DNA from: Terfezia claveryi
Taxonomy: Eukaryota > Ascomycota > Pezizomycetes > Pezizales > Pezizaceae
Reading direction: 5' to 3'
Length of the DNA stretch: 64,000 bases
NCBI GenBank assembly: GCA_015179025.1
Contig: WHUX01000011.1
Span: 496,001 to 560,000, forward strand
Below, piece after piece: positions 33,993 through 44,790 of the stretch; the stretch's first letter is position 1; every line of letters starts with the position of its first letter. The notes beneath the pieces are model-generated. The model saw nothing but the letters and a program-made list of their open reading frames with translations, was not told the origin of the DNA and searched no databases. A program made the position numbers and the translations under genes.

Positions 33993-34917
33993 CTACACTG
34001 TCTCATAGTACGCCAACCCCGCCCTCAAATCCGCCTCCTTCAACGCCGTCGCCATCCCCATTCCCACCGGATTTAGCGTTATCCCCTTCTCCTTTGACCT
34101 CCCCTTGACGCCCCTCCCAAGCATATTCAAATCATCCACCACCCCATGCGCAATCAACCCCACCCCCGGCCCCTCGGCCCCCCTCGGCAGGATAATATCC
34201 GCCAATACCTTCGTAGGCGTAATCCCAACCTCCGCCGCCGGCTTTCCGAAGCGTACATGCGTGTCAAAAATATAGTCTAGTGAAAGACAATGCCTATCCC
34301 GGAGAACTCTCCTTGCTAATCGCACGTCGGGGGAGGTCTCGGTGTAAATTTTTATTGTGAGTGGAAGCAACGGGGTCTGCGAAAGTAGTGGCGGGTGCAG
34401 GAGGTAGTGGCCTTCGCAGAGGATGATTTCCGGGATGATAGCCCCCCCCCAGTAGAGCCGGGTCCAGATAGCGGGACAAACCCCCACGACCGAGTTCCGC
34501 TAGGGATATCATAGTATGGCGCTTTTGCTCCCCCGGCGCCGGCGCCGCGGGCGGTGAGGTCTTTGATGACGGAGACGAGGAGGGGGAGGTCGTACGATGC
34601 GAGGCACTCCATGTCTCTGTCTCTCTCCCCCCCTACACTACTACTACTACCACTAGCTTCAGCTGGGACGTGGAAATCCCGTAGGTGGAGGATGGCGATG
34701 TTGAGCGACCCTGGCTGAGAGAGTCGAGTTTGATCTTGAGGGCGTTGAGGACGGATTTTTTCCCGGAGCACGGTGGGCCAGCAATTAGGATTAGGATGGG
34801 GGGGTGGGAATGGATGCTTGAGGAGAGAGTGTGTGGTTGAGGGTGGAGGAGAGGAGAGGTTGATGTGGGGTTAAGGAGGGGCGTGGTGGGGAGGGTGGTC
34901 GCCGGGAGGGTGGTCAT
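33993..34917 (-). CDS. Uridine kinase-like P-loop protein, frame-broken
   Basis: Resembles the phosphoribulokinase/uridine kinase family: P-loop GPPCSGKKS, then NIAILHLRDFH at the place of the second strand, APYYDIPSGTRS like the conserved P-x-YD region, IIPEIILCEGHYLL like the VxxxEGIL strand, and RLARRVLRDRHCLSLDY like the LID region. These parts lie in three different frames. The first switch lies at about 34715-34725 in a CTCTCTC stretch (minus strand). The second lies at 34442-34450 in a run of nine G (minus strand), where one base would reconcile the frames. No GT-AG intron fits either switch. It is either a decaying gene or a gene with sequencing errors. The start is taken at the ATG at 34917. 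The extra Lys in GKKS is also off the usual P-loop pattern. Confidence 0.55.
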
Positions 34918-35007
34918 GTTTCGAGTACTCACGAGTGAGTTGTGGTGATGTGCTATGCTGCTATATCATATAGTGGGTGAATGGCGACTCGGAGGCTGAA
35001 ATGGCGA

Positions 35008-35072
35008 ATGGTGAAATTGGTGAATTGGTGGGTTGGTGTGTGTATTGGTGAATTTGTGCATTGGTGAATTTG
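35008..35072. repeat. Short direct repeats (TTGGTGAAT)
   Basis: Several imperfect copies of ATTGGTGAAT and GGTGTG in the 34918-35305 gap between the kinase-like gene and PCNA. Nothing else is seen in that gap. Confidence 0.6.
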
Positions 35073-35305
35073 AGGAAAATGAAGCGAAGATGTATACCAT
35101 CAGATCACATGTGCAGGGTTCAATAAGGTCATCACAGGCACCTGAGATCAACTAGAAAAAAAAGGTATACAACAGAGGAGGATGGAATTCTTCAATCAAT
35201 CCCTGATATTGTTCTGCTACAAATATGCAATCATTAATTATTTGGTAATACACCCCAATTTTTGACATTCACCAATGGAATCTAGCTTAAACCGACTGTC
35301 CCAAA

Positions 35306-36328
35306 TTACTCCTCGTCAATCTGTAGTGGCGATCATGGTCAGTCAATGCACATAGTCGGGAGGAGGGAAACATGGGATGAAACATACCTTCGGTGCCAAA
35401 TAGAACCTCACATATCCATTGTCCATTTTGTACTCCACGAGTAGAGGGACCTCATTGGAAAGGCTGAGTGTGACGGTCTGGGAGAGGGAGCTAGCTTTGC
35501 AGAAATTGACAAGGTACTTCAGGGAGAAGGTAAGATTGACTGGTTCCGTGAGATCGACCTTGGTGGATAACTCGGGCTTGTCGACATTTTGATGTGTCCT
35601 GAGTGTGACGGAGCCGTTTCCAATATCTCCCGAGCAGGCGAACTTGACACCCTCCTTTGTTGCCTCAATAGAAACTGTGCACAAAGTGTAAGAGTCAGTA
35701 CGTCTACTTCCAACACGCTGAATATTTTCCTCTTCCTTACCTGACTCTGACAACTGACTCAAATCACGGCAAATCCTCTGAAACTCCGCCGTGGGCAAAG
35801 TAATACTCGCAGAATACTCCGTTTCCGGTATCCCCAGGTGCTCTTGATCGATATCCATAAGCTTGATATCATATTCACTAATCCTGTCATTCTCAGTGTT
35901 CTCAAACACGAGGTTTAAGCTATCCGGGGCATCATCTGCCTTGAGTGTAATCATATCCTCATTCTGTGCACATCGGAGCACCTTGGTGAGGGAGTTTAGA
36001 TTGATTCCGAGGGCAATATTTCGGTCACAACGGTATGGAGAAAATCCATCGGCACGAAGCAACATTGCTACGAGGGCAACATGCGAGTTGTCCATTGCTT
36101 GAAGAGCGATTCCGGTGTCATTGCAGTCAAAATTGCAATCCGGAACCAAGTCCTTGATGGCTTCGATGACCTGAGCATGTATTTCAGTAACGTCAATATT
36201 TGAAGAGGCACGAGGCAAAGACGAACCCTCTTGAGAACGGAGGCTTGTTCAATGCGTGCTTCCAACACTAGAATCAACAGTTAGCAGTCCCTTCCAGAGT
36301 ATGCAAAGCCTGACGGTGCTATCATACT
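35306..36328 (-). CDS. POL30: Proliferating cell nuclear antigen (PCNA)
   Basis: Homotrimeric sliding clamp for DNA polymerases delta and epsilon and repair factors. Exons: 36328 (only the A of the start codon), 36227-36267, 35741-36170, 35388-35674, 35306-35320; 774 nt, 257 residues, the normal length. The start codon is split: exon 1 ends in A, intron 36268-36327 runs GTATGA...GCTAAC...TTCTAG, and exon 2 begins TGTTGGAAGC, giving [14 protein letters not shown], the universal PCNA N-terminus. Other landmarks are [20 protein letters not shown], the [13 protein letters not shown] strand, the interdomain loop region ([11 protein letters not shown]), [14 protein letters not shown], and the C-terminus LAPKIDEE with the last five codons on a separate exon. 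Twin MCB boxes lie about 340-360 bp upstream of the start. Confidence 0.96.
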
Positions 36329-36668
36329 GATTAGGGTATAAGTAAATAGTCTAGTAAAAGCACTGTCCAGGTCAGCCTTCATACCCCAAGCAATACGATG
36401 TACTGAAGTTATAACAGGCAAATTTCAACTCGCAGACGGCTTGTTTAGCAGGACTCACAGTGATCGTAGAGAAGGCGTGATTAGGATATAGAAGCGGTGC
36501 TCGAGGGAGACGTGTCAGACGTCAGAAAATAGGTGACAATTGCAATTGCAATTTTTGCTTGGTTGGGCAGACAAGACAACACAACCTGCCCTTTACAGCT
36601 GGGCTAGGCCTGATCGCGTCAAGACGATTTGCAGCCCAATCAGATTCCGGGAAACTAAGTGAAAAGAA

Positions 36669-36685
36669 ACGCGTGCACGACGCGT
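36669..36685. promoter_or_regulatory. Twin MluI cell-cycle boxes upstream of PCNA
   Basis: Two ACGCGT hexamers at 36669-36674 and 36680-36685, 11 bp apart. In yeasts the MBF factor (Mbp1/Swi6 or Res/Cdc10) binds this hexamer and drives G1/S expression of replication genes including the PCNA gene. Spacing and position before PCNA make the same role likely here. The rest of 36329-37262 shows no gene. Confidence 0.7.
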
Positions 36686-37262
36686 GTTTAGGTCAAGGTT
36701 ACGGATCTTTGGTTCCACTAGACTACAAATACTAGCAAACAAGTGGACTAAGCAATGAAGTCAACAATGGGAAAATAGGAGGAATGAAATATGAAAGAGA
36801 AAAAGAATGATGTAGTCTACATATAAATCCCTGATAAACCACCTCCATGAATCTGCAAGTATATATCCAGCATCAAACTCCCGAGCCAACCAAATCTGCA
36901 TCCTTTTCATCCTCAAAACTAACTACCTCCTTCACTCCTCCGTCTTGCGGGCGTGCTTCCAGCATGTATAGAAACTAGGGGCTATGTGTAAACAAATCAA
37001 GGAAAATTAAGAGAGTATGGCAACGTGGAGGGGCAATCTCCACAAAAAAACTACATTTATGGTATCAAATCGTCATCTTGAAAGGTTGAGAATAGCATCA
37101 AGAGTAAAGGTGATAAAATCATAAAAAGGAGGGGGTTGAAGTTAAACTATTAAGATACAGAAACAGAACACTACGGAATTAAGGGGACCAAAATTTGAAG
37201 ATAGAGGATATGTGCATGTGAGCATAGATGTCGTGCTAAGTATATCTAGCAAGTAGCTTATT

Positions 37263-40200
37263 TTAAGGCCTAATTGGTGGGGTGTCAATGTTTCCTGTCA
37301 ATTCGGCGACTCTTGCCTTGATTCGTGCAACTCGAGACTCGATAGCTATAGATGGTTAGCTCAAATTCAATCCAAAACTACAGGTAGTAACCTACTTTCT
37401 TCACCACTAGTATCACCATCATCTACAGTAGACGCTCTAGACTCCGTTGTGGTTTTGGTGTTGTCATCGGCATTCTTCTTTGCTCGGTTCTCAGCATTCT
37501 TTCGATGTTGGGCCCAGCGATCAATCACAGGAGAGATTGTTGTTTCTGCTTCTGGTTGAGTGGGTGTCATTGGGCTAACCTCGCCATCCTCGAAGTCCAC
37601 TCCATGGTGGGCGGTTGCATGCTGGACGCCTGAAGGCGAAGGCGAAGGCGAGTCTTCTGGGACAAACGCAGGCATATCTGTTAATGGGCCTGCATCGAAG
37701 CTTGAGAAGATTTGTTTGGAAGTTCTCTCCTCCTTAGTGCTGGTGCCCGTGGCAAACGAGTCATTCCTGACAAGATCCTTTGCAGGGACTAGGGGAAGGT
37801 GTGTCTCGTTTACGGCAAGAGAGGAGGACTTCGCAACACCGTTTCCGTTGACAGTGAGGTTGCGCTGAACAGGTAGACTAACATCTCTAGTGCTAACGCT
37901 CCTGATTGGCGGCTCTGGTACAGGCGTGGTGGAGCGAGAGGAACCCTGTCTGTCGTTCTTGCGCCCAAATAGCTTTCCTAACCGTGATCCCTTTGTCTTT
38001 GGCAGCTTCTCGGGTGACGAAAGTGAGGTCATACTCTGTACTGACTTGGGACTCGTTGCAGGGGTTGGATAAGTACGTTTCTCAACCGGCGACGCAGGAC
38101 GCTGCACGCCTTTGGTAGCAGGGATCTCAATTGGCGCTGGGCGAGGGGGTATGGCAGTTGCTTGATGCAAAGAGTTGGGCAATGGTTTTTCTGGTAGCTC
38201 TTCTTTCGGTAGTGCTGGAAGACTGCGCTCCCCTGTCACACTTGCCATTTGAGGTGGGGGAGTGCCTTTCAAGTAAGCATCCCGAATTGCATCACGATCA
38301 CTATCATACTTGCTTGCCCATTTCATTGCTGATGCTGCTTCCGAAACGACCACAGGCTGAAGCTGAAACGCACTGCTCTTACGTACAACCTCAGGCTGGT
38401 TTCCTATTCCGTTGGCCCTCCGGAGAGCCTGTTGCCGGATCTGAGCTGCCACACTTTGAACCCTGGCGGCTACTTCAGGCTGAATGTTGGGCTTTGGTGG
38501 AGGTGGAACTGGACCAACTCCAGGAACCACCTTCGGGGCATCCATTTTTCCAACGGACTTCCGCCGCCCAAGCTTAGCGAGCCTACCTCGTTTACTGCCT
38601 TTCTTGCTTGCAATATAAGCCGCATCATCAGTTGTCTGTGCAGCCCCCTTGACTTTCTCCTATTGAGTAGTTAGCGCCTGTCGTACAATAAATTTATCTA
38701 CTCTCCCCTTACCTCTAGAACAAGCCAACGACCTTCATCAGCCTTAGTTTCTGCTAGTGCACAGCGCCCAAATACTGCCTTGCGTGTGCTAGACTCTTCT
38801 CCAGACAAACTAGACATCCAAACCCACCAAAATGCATCGTCAATCTCCATTGGAGTGACGCTAGCCAGCTCACCTGGATCTAGAGAATCATCATTACCGT
38901 GCATGTTCGATTGTGAGCTTCTGACTCGCGAGTTGGCGGTCTCAATGGGTGGAAGTTGTTTGTCCGGTGGAAGTAACAGTGGAGAATTGCCAGTATTTCC
39001 AGGAGCTTGGGGAGCGAAGCCGGCAACCATGAAATCCGCCCAAGAAGGAGTAGTTGGACGAGCTAGAATATCGCCAGCCTTGTGAGAAGGGCCCATCTCT
39101 GCCCGTTTCCGAAAAGATTCACCAAAGGATTCTGGAAAAGAGTCACCAGTAGGGCTTCTAGCTTGCTCCTCCTTGACAGGCTTGGTTTCGGCCTGATCCT
39201 CATCTTCTTCTAGTACACCCGAAAATCCAAGGTCCTGAAATTTCGACCACGATGGCCGTGTTCGAAGGCCCGAAGCAATTCCCAAACTCGAGACCGGCGA
39301 CTCATTCGTTTGTGATATGCACTTCAATACTCGCCTATTCTCATCGGTCAGTGACTGAATTGGATCATCAGATTGCACAAACGCGTGAAGAGTTTTATCG
39401 TCATCTCGGAACTGAAAGTGTTTCGCACGGCGTAGGAGTGCAAACGGAGTCGGCGAAACGGTCTCCACCGTCATCACTACTTTCACACTCTTTGACTGCA
39501 ATGTTGCTGACTTGGGGGGTGGATAATCAATTGAATGGAGAAGAGCCCTCAGAGAGGTAGGCAACATCGGGACACTAGAACCCTTCGCAGGGTCTTCTGG
39601 AGACAGTGACCGAAGATAGGCAAAAAAAAGGTGCATGGTTGCATCCGCAGCTCTAGCACTGAATTAGAACGAGCCCGTATCATTCCGTTCAGGGTAATCT
39701 CAAACCTTGTCCAGGAAGAATAGCCCCCATCAAAACCCCATCCTGTGTCTACATGTTCGAAAGCCCACCACCCCGCTAGTCGTGAAAGTTTGAGCCCTGC
39801 AAGGCCATTTGTTTTGGCGTGTGCTGCGATGGCCGAGAAGAGATCAAAGAAGTCAAATATGATTTGAGCTCTGGCTTGGGAATCGACACTGATGGGAATA
39901 AATGTGGAAAATGCATCCCGTGCCATATTTGAGTCTAGAGCCAAATTATCAGCACCTATCCGTCCAACAAAGCGTACGTTGTGTGGTCCTTACCTGATTC
40001 GCCAACACGGAATAGCTCATACACTTCCCATGTCACTACACCACCAGGAAGTCTGCCCCAGCACCATTTAAGGATACCACATAATACCATGGGTTCCGTC
40101 AATCGTAGCTCTTGCTCCAATTTGGGGCCAGTCATCCGACCTCCGTCCCCATTGTTGAAGAAACTTCTGATAAAATTCCGCGGCGTGCCTGGATCAGGTA

Positions 40201-40494
40201 CAGGACGGAAAGATAGTAGCACAAATGGGGTAGATAAACCTAATAGGGTGTACACTCGTCAGAACCGCTTAACCCCTCACCCCCGCGCGGATGGTAATAC
40301 TAACCTCTAAGCTTTAACTCCTTGGTACACAGCCTAAGCAATTCACTGATCTCCTCAGGAGATACCTCAGTCTTGAGCCAGGGGTCTTCATCCTGTGGGC
40401 TCTTGACGTCTGCAATAGCGAGATTTTGGGATTTTTTAGATGACGAGCCTGCGCTGTCTTTTCCCTTAAAGACTTTGTTGAAAAAGGCAGACAT
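37263..40494 (-). CDS. MSB1: MSB1/Mug8 family polarity protein
   Basis: Homologue of yeast Msb1 and fission yeast Mug8, a RhoGAP-like-fold scaffold that works with Cdc42/Rho1 and formins in polarised growth. Six exons: 40305-40494, 39994-40239, 39706-39934, 38713-39658, 37396-38659, 37263-37345; 2958 nt, 985 residues. The N-terminal half (to about residue 480) carries the family domain: MSAFFNKVFKGKD, EISELLRLCTKELKLRG, STPFVLLSFRPVPDPGTPRN, LAGWWAFEHVDTGWGFDGGY, HLFFAYLRSLSPE. The second half is Ser/Pro/Lys-rich and probably disordered, with many possible phosphorylation sites, and ends in a short helix (VARIKARVAELTG). It is divergent from the DUF3140 gene across a 1.5-kb gap. Confidence 0.88.
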
Positions 40495-42024
40495 CGACGA
40501 TTTCTTTAGTTGAGGAATGATTGCGGTAGTTTAGTGGCCCGGTTAATGACGACAAGCTGCGTGCCTGCGTGGCTCCTTGCTTGTCTAGATTCGCGTCGTG
40601 TGCAATGCAGGTAGACCGGGAGAATAGACACGAGTAAACACGAGAAGCCGGAAAGAATTGAAGGTTCGGATATATGTATTGAAAGAATGATTGAAGAGAA
40701 GAGGGGGTATGTACTTTGATAGAAAAAAAAAAATGCAAAGGAGTGGAGGGTCCCTAGTGTCTTCACTTTCCACGTTGCCTTGCTTCGACGAGAATAGTTG
40801 CAGGGGATTAGTTGTTTGCCAGCGCAGACGAAGGGGAGCTGTGCTGGATGGCAGCAGACCAGGGGCCGTAGGCAAACCAATGACAATTGGAATACTCGAC
40901 TGTAAGCAATGGACGAGACGGGAACGCAGGGGAATGCAGGGGAATACAGGAGCAACGGTGGAGAGAGTGCGGAGTGGGGATAAGGAGGAAAGCAGTTGGG
41001 CCGGGAGAGCATGAGCCTATGGCCCTCGAAACGCACTGATAATTCGGCCCTGTACGAACCATGCCTGCCCTTTATACGGTGTAATCATTCGTTAATAACC
41101 TTGCCCAATGGGCAGACAGCCAAGGACTGCGTTCACGATCGTGTTGGTGGAACTTGGGCCGTTAAACATTGGGCAATTGTCTCTACTTAGGCCGCATCGC
41201 CGCGGTAAACAAAAGACGTATATATTTCTTAGAGCGTCTTCCAGCGGTGAGCAGCAATATACTCTACAAATAGGTATCCCAGTAGGCGATGCTGGGATCT
41301 CGGCCTTCGGGGCATCCGCAGCTGTCACAATATTCTGGTAGGTTGCTGCAGTAGCTCCCCCATTGGTCTGCCACCAAATATACCTATGTACCTATTTGGG
41401 CACGAGACTACCGGTACCTATTTGACTCCTTTTCACATCAGCTTGAGGCTCGCACTTGTTCGCACCCCACTTCAAGATTCATAAAAGACGCTGGAGGAGC
41501 AATTCCTTTCGTACATGCGCTGATCTGAAGTTTAATTACAAGCGGGAATTAAACGATTCAAACCCCTGAGATTTTGGTGAGGCCAGCTCCGATTGGCCCT
41601 GACCTGGGAAACCATAACAATGGGACCTACAACAAACAGCCTAAGCCTCAACGGCAGCTTGGGCCCCTTGCATGCAGGTAAGCGAGTCTGTCGTGCAGTA
41701 GTAATATTAATGGCATCGAGACGAAAGGATCACGACTGCCGAGCTTGCTGCAGATTCGGCTGTGTGCGGATCTAGAGTTTGTGCGGTCGCGACCCGCCAC
41801 AGCAAACAAACACGACGTCAACACCAATTGTCATGACGTAAGTAACTCCACTTAACTTATGGTTATATATGTGAACAAATAGGACCAAATGTGAGATAGT
41901 TAGAACTCTGATAGGAACTGTTATGTTTTCAAGAAGGGTAAACTCGTTGCCCTATTCGTGCCTCGTTCTCCCAAAACCCCAAGATATAGCAATTCGAAAG
42001 CTTCACGCCTCACAAGTTGCAAAA
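40495..42024. other. Divergent promoter region MSB1 / DUF3140 gene
   Basis: About 1.5 kb. Open frames on both strands have no protein-like features. An A run lies at about 40725-40733. No RNA gene or element was recognised. Confidence 0.5.
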
Positions 42025-42513
42025 ATGAAGGACAAGGCTACAGTTGTCGAGTATTTAGTTTGAAATCTGATGTTCTCCCAAATGTTGAAGCTAATTAAAC
42101 GATTTGTAGGGAATTTAATAAATTTGTGAATATGGAGGTAGACGAACTCAAGGAATGGCTCATGAGTGAGTCTTCTTTGGGTGCCGGATGGCCCAAACAC
42201 GATGACAGTGGAGAAACAATTGGACATGAGAGTGGTCGCCATATTGTCGAGATACTATCAAAGAACCCAACAAGGGATCTAGAAAAATACGACGAGGATG
42301 ACATTGCCCATATGAGAAGGGTCGTATCGTATTGCAAAAGGCATCTTGCCCAGGAGGAAAAAGCTAAGCAGAATCCAAACAGCAAAAGTGCGTGCCAACC
42401 TTTCTCCTGGGATTACACAGTATATCAAGTCCAGCTCTAATTTTTTTGTAGGCGCTAGATCTTTGAAGAACTGGGGTCATGACCCGCAGAAGGAAGGGGG
42501 GAGCTCTGAATAA
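42025..42513 (+). CDS. DUF3140-family protein
   Basis: Small protein of a family known from bacteria and fungi, of unknown function (probably DNA-associated, by family lore only). Three exons: 42025-42050, 42110-42387, 42452-42513; 366 nt, 121 residues. Almost the whole length is the family domain: EEFNKFVNMEVDELKEWLMS, GHESGRHIVEILSK, YDEDDIAHMRRVVSYCKRHL (the ARHLAQ-type block), and the C-terminal SLKNWGHDPQK. The introns have good fungal splice signals, so it is a resident nuclear gene even if its ancestry was bacterial. The ATG choice gives MKDKATVV and joins in frame through the first intron. Confidence 0.85.
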
Positions 42514-44790
42514 GCTTTCAATTGGACTTGGATGGCCAACGATACCGACAAGTTTCCTGCACCAACTTGTTGGTCAATGTTTGTACAATCGCTCACGGAA
42601 GATGGCTATGGCCCGCCTAAAGCTAAACACGCTGAAATCACATAATCGTTTTTCAGTTCCGTGGTCTTTCTGAATGTAGTTGAAAGCGGCCTGACATTTA
42701 GAATTATAATATTAATATCGTATTGAACCTGCCACAATAGACAAATGATGCATCTAGTTCAGGGTAATCTTGTGATCAAATATAACGGTTAATTTTTTCT
42801 GGAAATATATAATGTCTCATTCTGCTTTTCAGACTGGCTAGGACGTTTTGTCTACCATTCTTATATAATTTCACTGCATAAAGCCCAACGCGAGCATGAT
42901 TTTGCACTTTCACAAATACAATAGGGGATGAACAGGGTACTTGGAGATACCAGATTCCTGTGCCACATAAAATCCCAGTCATTAGTTCCAGATCCCAATG
43001 CAACGTCAACACCGGAGGAGCCCTTGAGACACTACCCCCTGTCCGTAGGGTCAGAGAATTCGAGAGAGAGGGCAAAACCTGAGATACGAAACTATTTCTG
43101 CATCTACAACAGATTGCAGAATAAAGTGGCAACCCGAGAAATGATTGGTTACAGATGATGAGACTCCCCATGTGTTGACCTACAATTTGGGGGATTCAAT
43201 TAACTAGTCTACTAGTATTTGGTACATATAACATTCCACAAAAAAAAAAAGCAACTTCATGATAAGTCGTTAAGCCTGTAAGAGACTGAGTTATCCTGAT
43301 TCTAGTGTGGAAAACCCCAGACCTCTCAGAGTTCAGTGCTTTATTATTTATCCTTGAAGCTGGGATGTGGTAGCATTAATATCATCTGATATTCTGGAGG
43401 GAAAGTTCATGCATGCAAATCTCTAACAACTTTCTCTACAAGGTTCTCCGAGGCTGGCGTGCATCAATCAATTACTGAACTAGTGCACACGTAGCGGATA
43501 GAATCCTAGGCAGCAAGGCATTGCTAGAACAACGAATTCTTGTTAAAAGCAGCTGATATCTGCCGCGGGGAGAAACGCATTAACATGCAACGTCTGACGT
43601 ACATATAGATTGGCAAGATCCCAGCGAATGCGAAAGAAATAGAAGCTTGTTCTTAACTGATTCGATATGTCACTAGTTAGCGCATAAAGATCGATATCTC
43701 ATGCTTGATACGTCAGGCTGCCACAACAAGGGTATTAGATGCTACCATATCCATTCCCAATGGTCCAATATCTGGACCAGGCTATATATTGGTTAATGAA
43801 CGTCATCGGATTCGACGCCTAAAACACTGATGTACTTTACATCAAGTAGATTGAGGTTACACAACTGGGGGAAAGTGAGGGGAGGCATCAATATCAAATA
43901 CAGCTAACACTCAAACCCTGGGTTAACTTCGGATACGGAGAAAAGAGAAGCTAGAGTAACAGCTGCGTCAACCTGGGATCCCAGTCACGCGGCTGTTTTA
44001 TTACTTATTGACACCCATGACACAACGGAGCGGTTTGACGGTTGGGGGCTGAGTTGAGGTTCCCACACAAAGTGTCTGCCGATTACGAGTACATGACAGA
44101 CAAGATGCATGTAATCATGACAGCCAATGGATTAACACTGTCTCTCTAGCGATAGGTGACTATTTTTAGCACGACTGGATGCCTTAGCAGCGGATGCTTA
44201 AACACAACTATCGAATCTAGAGCTTCTTCGAATTTTGACGTCTATATACGCGAGACATGGGACCAGGGGGGTACGTATCTACTGTACATAGAGCCCCTCC
44301 ATTATTATTATTCGCTCTAATTTTTCAATCCATCTCCCGAATAATCAGATCATTCAAACAAGCGGACCTCGGGATAAGCTTGTGTAGCGACCCTCGCTAT
44401 CACATGAAATATTCTATAGTCTGGTTGACGGAGCCCGCCGGTCCCAGCCACACGCATCTCCCCAACCCACCTCAGCGGACCTGCTAATTGGCTCACAAAA
44501 GTGAACCCCCAGCCATCTTAGGGAGAAGGTAACTTACCTGTTTATGCCTGTGGTTCTTGAACTCCTAAGTAAGTTCACGATTGGAATAGCTGTATTGTGA
44601 CTAGAATCATATTAGTCACACTATAGGTACAGAGTAGTCAGAGGCTTGGCATGAGCCTAGCGTTCGGCCTGTGGTTATCATGAGATTTTTGCCTACATTC
44701 TCACATCTCTCAGCCCATCTCCCATCTACATACACACGGATCCTTGTTACCTTCACCCTTTCACACCTTCCCACCCCCCTTTATCACTAA
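42514..44790. other. Gene-free stretch before the CRN cluster
   Basis: About 2.3 kb of moderately AT-rich sequence. Only short random open frames and a small hairpin (GTGACTAGAATCATATTAGTCAC-like, near 44597-44620) are seen. Confidence 0.5.
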
